DNA of 6,343 bases from Candidatus Peregrinibacteria bacterium CG10_big_fil_rev_8_21_14_0_10_49_16 (GTDB taxonomy: Bacteria > Patescibacteriota > Gracilibacteria > Peribacterales > Peribacteraceae). This document shows, piece after piece, positions 5,030 through 6,343 of the stretch. How positions within the stretch are numbered: the stretch's first letter is position 1; each line of letters opens with the position of its first letter. The DNA is taken from positions 1 to 6,343 of the forward strand of contig PFDS01000035.1 in NCBI GenBank assembly GCA_002772605.1, read 5' to 3'. The position numbers and the translations under genes were made by a program. The notes under the pieces were generated by a model. It was not told where the DNA came from and searched no databases. It saw only the letters and a list, made by a program, of their open reading frames with translations.

Positions 5030-6343
5030 ATGCTGACGAAAATCTCTTCCTTCGCAAATATCGGACTCCACAGTGAACACATTACCGTTGAGGTCGGCAC
5101 ACACCCGGGACTGGGTGACATCACGATCGTCGGGCTCGGTGATACCGCCGTGCAAGAGAGCAAACAGCGTATTCGCATGGCATTCCGTTCGAGTGGATTT
5201 CGCATTCCGACTGGCAAGGCCATCACCATTAACCTTGCGCCGGCTGACGTGAAGAAAGTCGGACCACGGTTCGACCTGGCAATTGCTCTTGGTATTCTCA
5301 TCGTCCACGATCTGGCAGAGATTCCGAAAGATGTACTGAAAAACACCGTTGTCCTCGGAGAACTTGCGCTCGATGGTGAGCTGCGTCATGTTTCCAGCGT
5401 TCTCCCTGCAACAATTGCCGCGAGGCAGCAAGGGTTCACACGCATTATTGTTCCCATGAGTAATGGACCGGAAGCTGCACTCATCCCAGGAATTGAGGTG
5501 ATCGCAGCAGAAAACTTCACGGAACTCATTGCCATTCTCATAGGAGAAAAGGAAGCCCCGCAGATCTTTCCCCCGGCAAGCAGCCCTTCACGGGAAATTG
5601 ATATCGATTTTGCAGATGTGCGCGGCCAGCAGCATGCGAAGCGTGCACTGGAGATTGCGGCAGCCGGTGGCCACAACGTGCTCATGAGCGGTGCCCCCGG
5701 TGCAGGGAAGACGCTTCTTGCTCGCGCACTGCGCGGCATCCTCCCTCCACTTTCGCAGGAAGAGTCCATTGAGGTAAGTCAGATCTACTCCGTTGCCAAC
5801 CTTCTTTCTCCTGAGACACCACTGCTCTCTGACCGCCCCTTCCGCATCGTGCACCACACAGCCAGTGGTGTGAGTATCGTCGGCGGGGGACAAACTCCCG
5901 GACCAGGAGAGATCAGCCTCGCACATAAAGGCGTTCTCTTCCTTGATGAACTCGCAGAGTTTCCCACACAAGTCTTGGAGGTTTTGCGCCAACCACTGGA
6001 AGATCAGAAAATCACCATCACGCGTGCCCAGGGCAGCGTGACCTTCCCTGCAGAATTTCTCCTCGTTGCGGCCATGAACCCGCCACAGTACAGCGCATCA
6101 AATGCGAAACGCATCCAGCGACGTATCAGTCCGCCACTTCTCGATCGTATTGATCTCACCATTGATGTACAACCGGTTCCGGTGGAGGACTTACAGAAGA
6201 AACACAACGACTGTGAATCTTCCGCCACCATTTTACAACGCGTCGTTGCCGCACGTGAGCGCCAGCAGGCGCGTTTTGCCGATTTGCCCATTGGTATCAA
6301 TAAAGCCATGGGCGTAAAAGAGCTCCGCGAGTTCTGCGTGCTG
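5030..6343 (+). CDS. comM: ComM/YifB family Mg-chelatase-like AAA+ ATPase (3' end outside window)
   Basis: The first 438 residues of a family usually near 500 long; the frame is open to the last base, so only the C-terminus is missing. In other bacteria ComM is a hexameric helicase that promotes branch migration during natural transformation. Seen: an N-terminal Lon-protease-like domain (about 20-140) with IVGLGDTAVQESKQRIR (33-49) and INLAPADVKKVG (67-78); the ATPase domain from about 190 with Walker A GAPGAGKT (221-228), HHTASGVSIVGGG (275-287), PGEISLAHKGVLFLDE (292-307, including Walker B), AAMNP (347-351) and LLDRIDL (370-376); and the start of the C-terminal domain after about 400. Odd: only 15 residues, with no cysteine, lie between AAMNP and SPPLLDRID, where relatives have about 25-27 and often a CPCG...CxC pattern. 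The start at 5030 fits the family N-terminus. No Shine-Dalgarno is present; the upstream tract is pyrimidine-rich instead. Confidence 0.93.
   Translation, partial: MLTKISSFANIGLHSEHITVEVGTHPGLGDITIVGLGDTAVQESKQRIRMAFRSSGFRIPTGKAITINLAPADVKKVGPRFDLAIALGILIVHDLAEIPKDVLKNTVVLGELALDGELRHVSSVLPATIAARQQGFTRIIVPMSNGPEAALIPGIEVIAAENFTELIAILIGEKEAPQIFPPASSPSREIDIDFADVRGQQHAKRALEIAAAGGHNVLMSGAPGAGKTLLARALRGILPPLSQEESIEVSQIYSVANLLSPETPLLSDRPFRIVHHTASGVSIVGGGQTPGPGEISLAHKGVLFLDELAEFPTQVLEVLRQPLEDQKITITRAQGSVTFPAEFLLVAAMNPPQYSASNAKRIQRRISPPLLDRIDLTIDVQPVPVEDLQKKHNDCESSATILQRVVAARERQQARFADLPIGINKAMGVKELREFCVL

Noticed and set aside
5027..5992. Several long minus-strand open frames across comM
   Set aside because: They are shadows of comM; the plus-strand frame carries the full run of ComM motifs from its ATG to the window edge.

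Overview
The window holds six protein genes packed tightly, with no RNA gene, mobile element, CRISPR array or gene-free stretch longer than about 130 bp. Four genes read rightward from the left edge: a family-2-type glycosyltransferase, glucose-6-phosphate dehydrogenase (zwf), a secreted protein with three S-layer homology (SLH) domains joined to a phosphodiester-glycosidase domain, and 6-phosphogluconolactonase (pgl). They are followed by a leftward YraN-family gene, convergent with pgl, and then by a rightward ComM/YifB AAA+ gene that runs off the right edge.

The left block (1-4497) looks like one transcription unit. The glycosyltransferase and zwf are 23 nt apart. The zwf stop overlaps the start of the SLH gene, and the SLH gene overlaps pgl by the four bases ATGA. 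zwf and pgl encode the first two steps of the oxidative pentose phosphate pathway (glucose-6-phosphate to 6-phosphogluconolactone to 6-phosphogluconate, yielding NADPH). 6-phosphogluconate dehydrogenase is not in the window. The surprise is that an exported, S-layer-type enzyme sits between these two cytosolic genes and is translationally coupled to both.

The right block (4498-6343) has yraN and comM diverging from a short intergenic region. That region holds a perfect 6-bp-arm inverted repeat, a pyrimidine tract matching the 16S rRNA 3' tail just before the comM start, and a 23-codon leftward mini-ORF with an ideal ribosome binding site. The ComM protein keeps its ATPase motifs but has a shortened, cysteine-free segment after the AAMNP motif.

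Organism: bacterial, with moderate GC, compact gene spacing, few recognisable Shine-Dalgarno sites, and TGA used as a normal stop (so not the TGA-glycine code of Gracilibacteria and Absconditabacteria). SLH proteins and divergent housekeeping enzymes would fit a candidate-phylum lineage such as Patescibacteria (Peribacteria/Peregrinibacteria-like). This is inference from general character, not a firm assignment.
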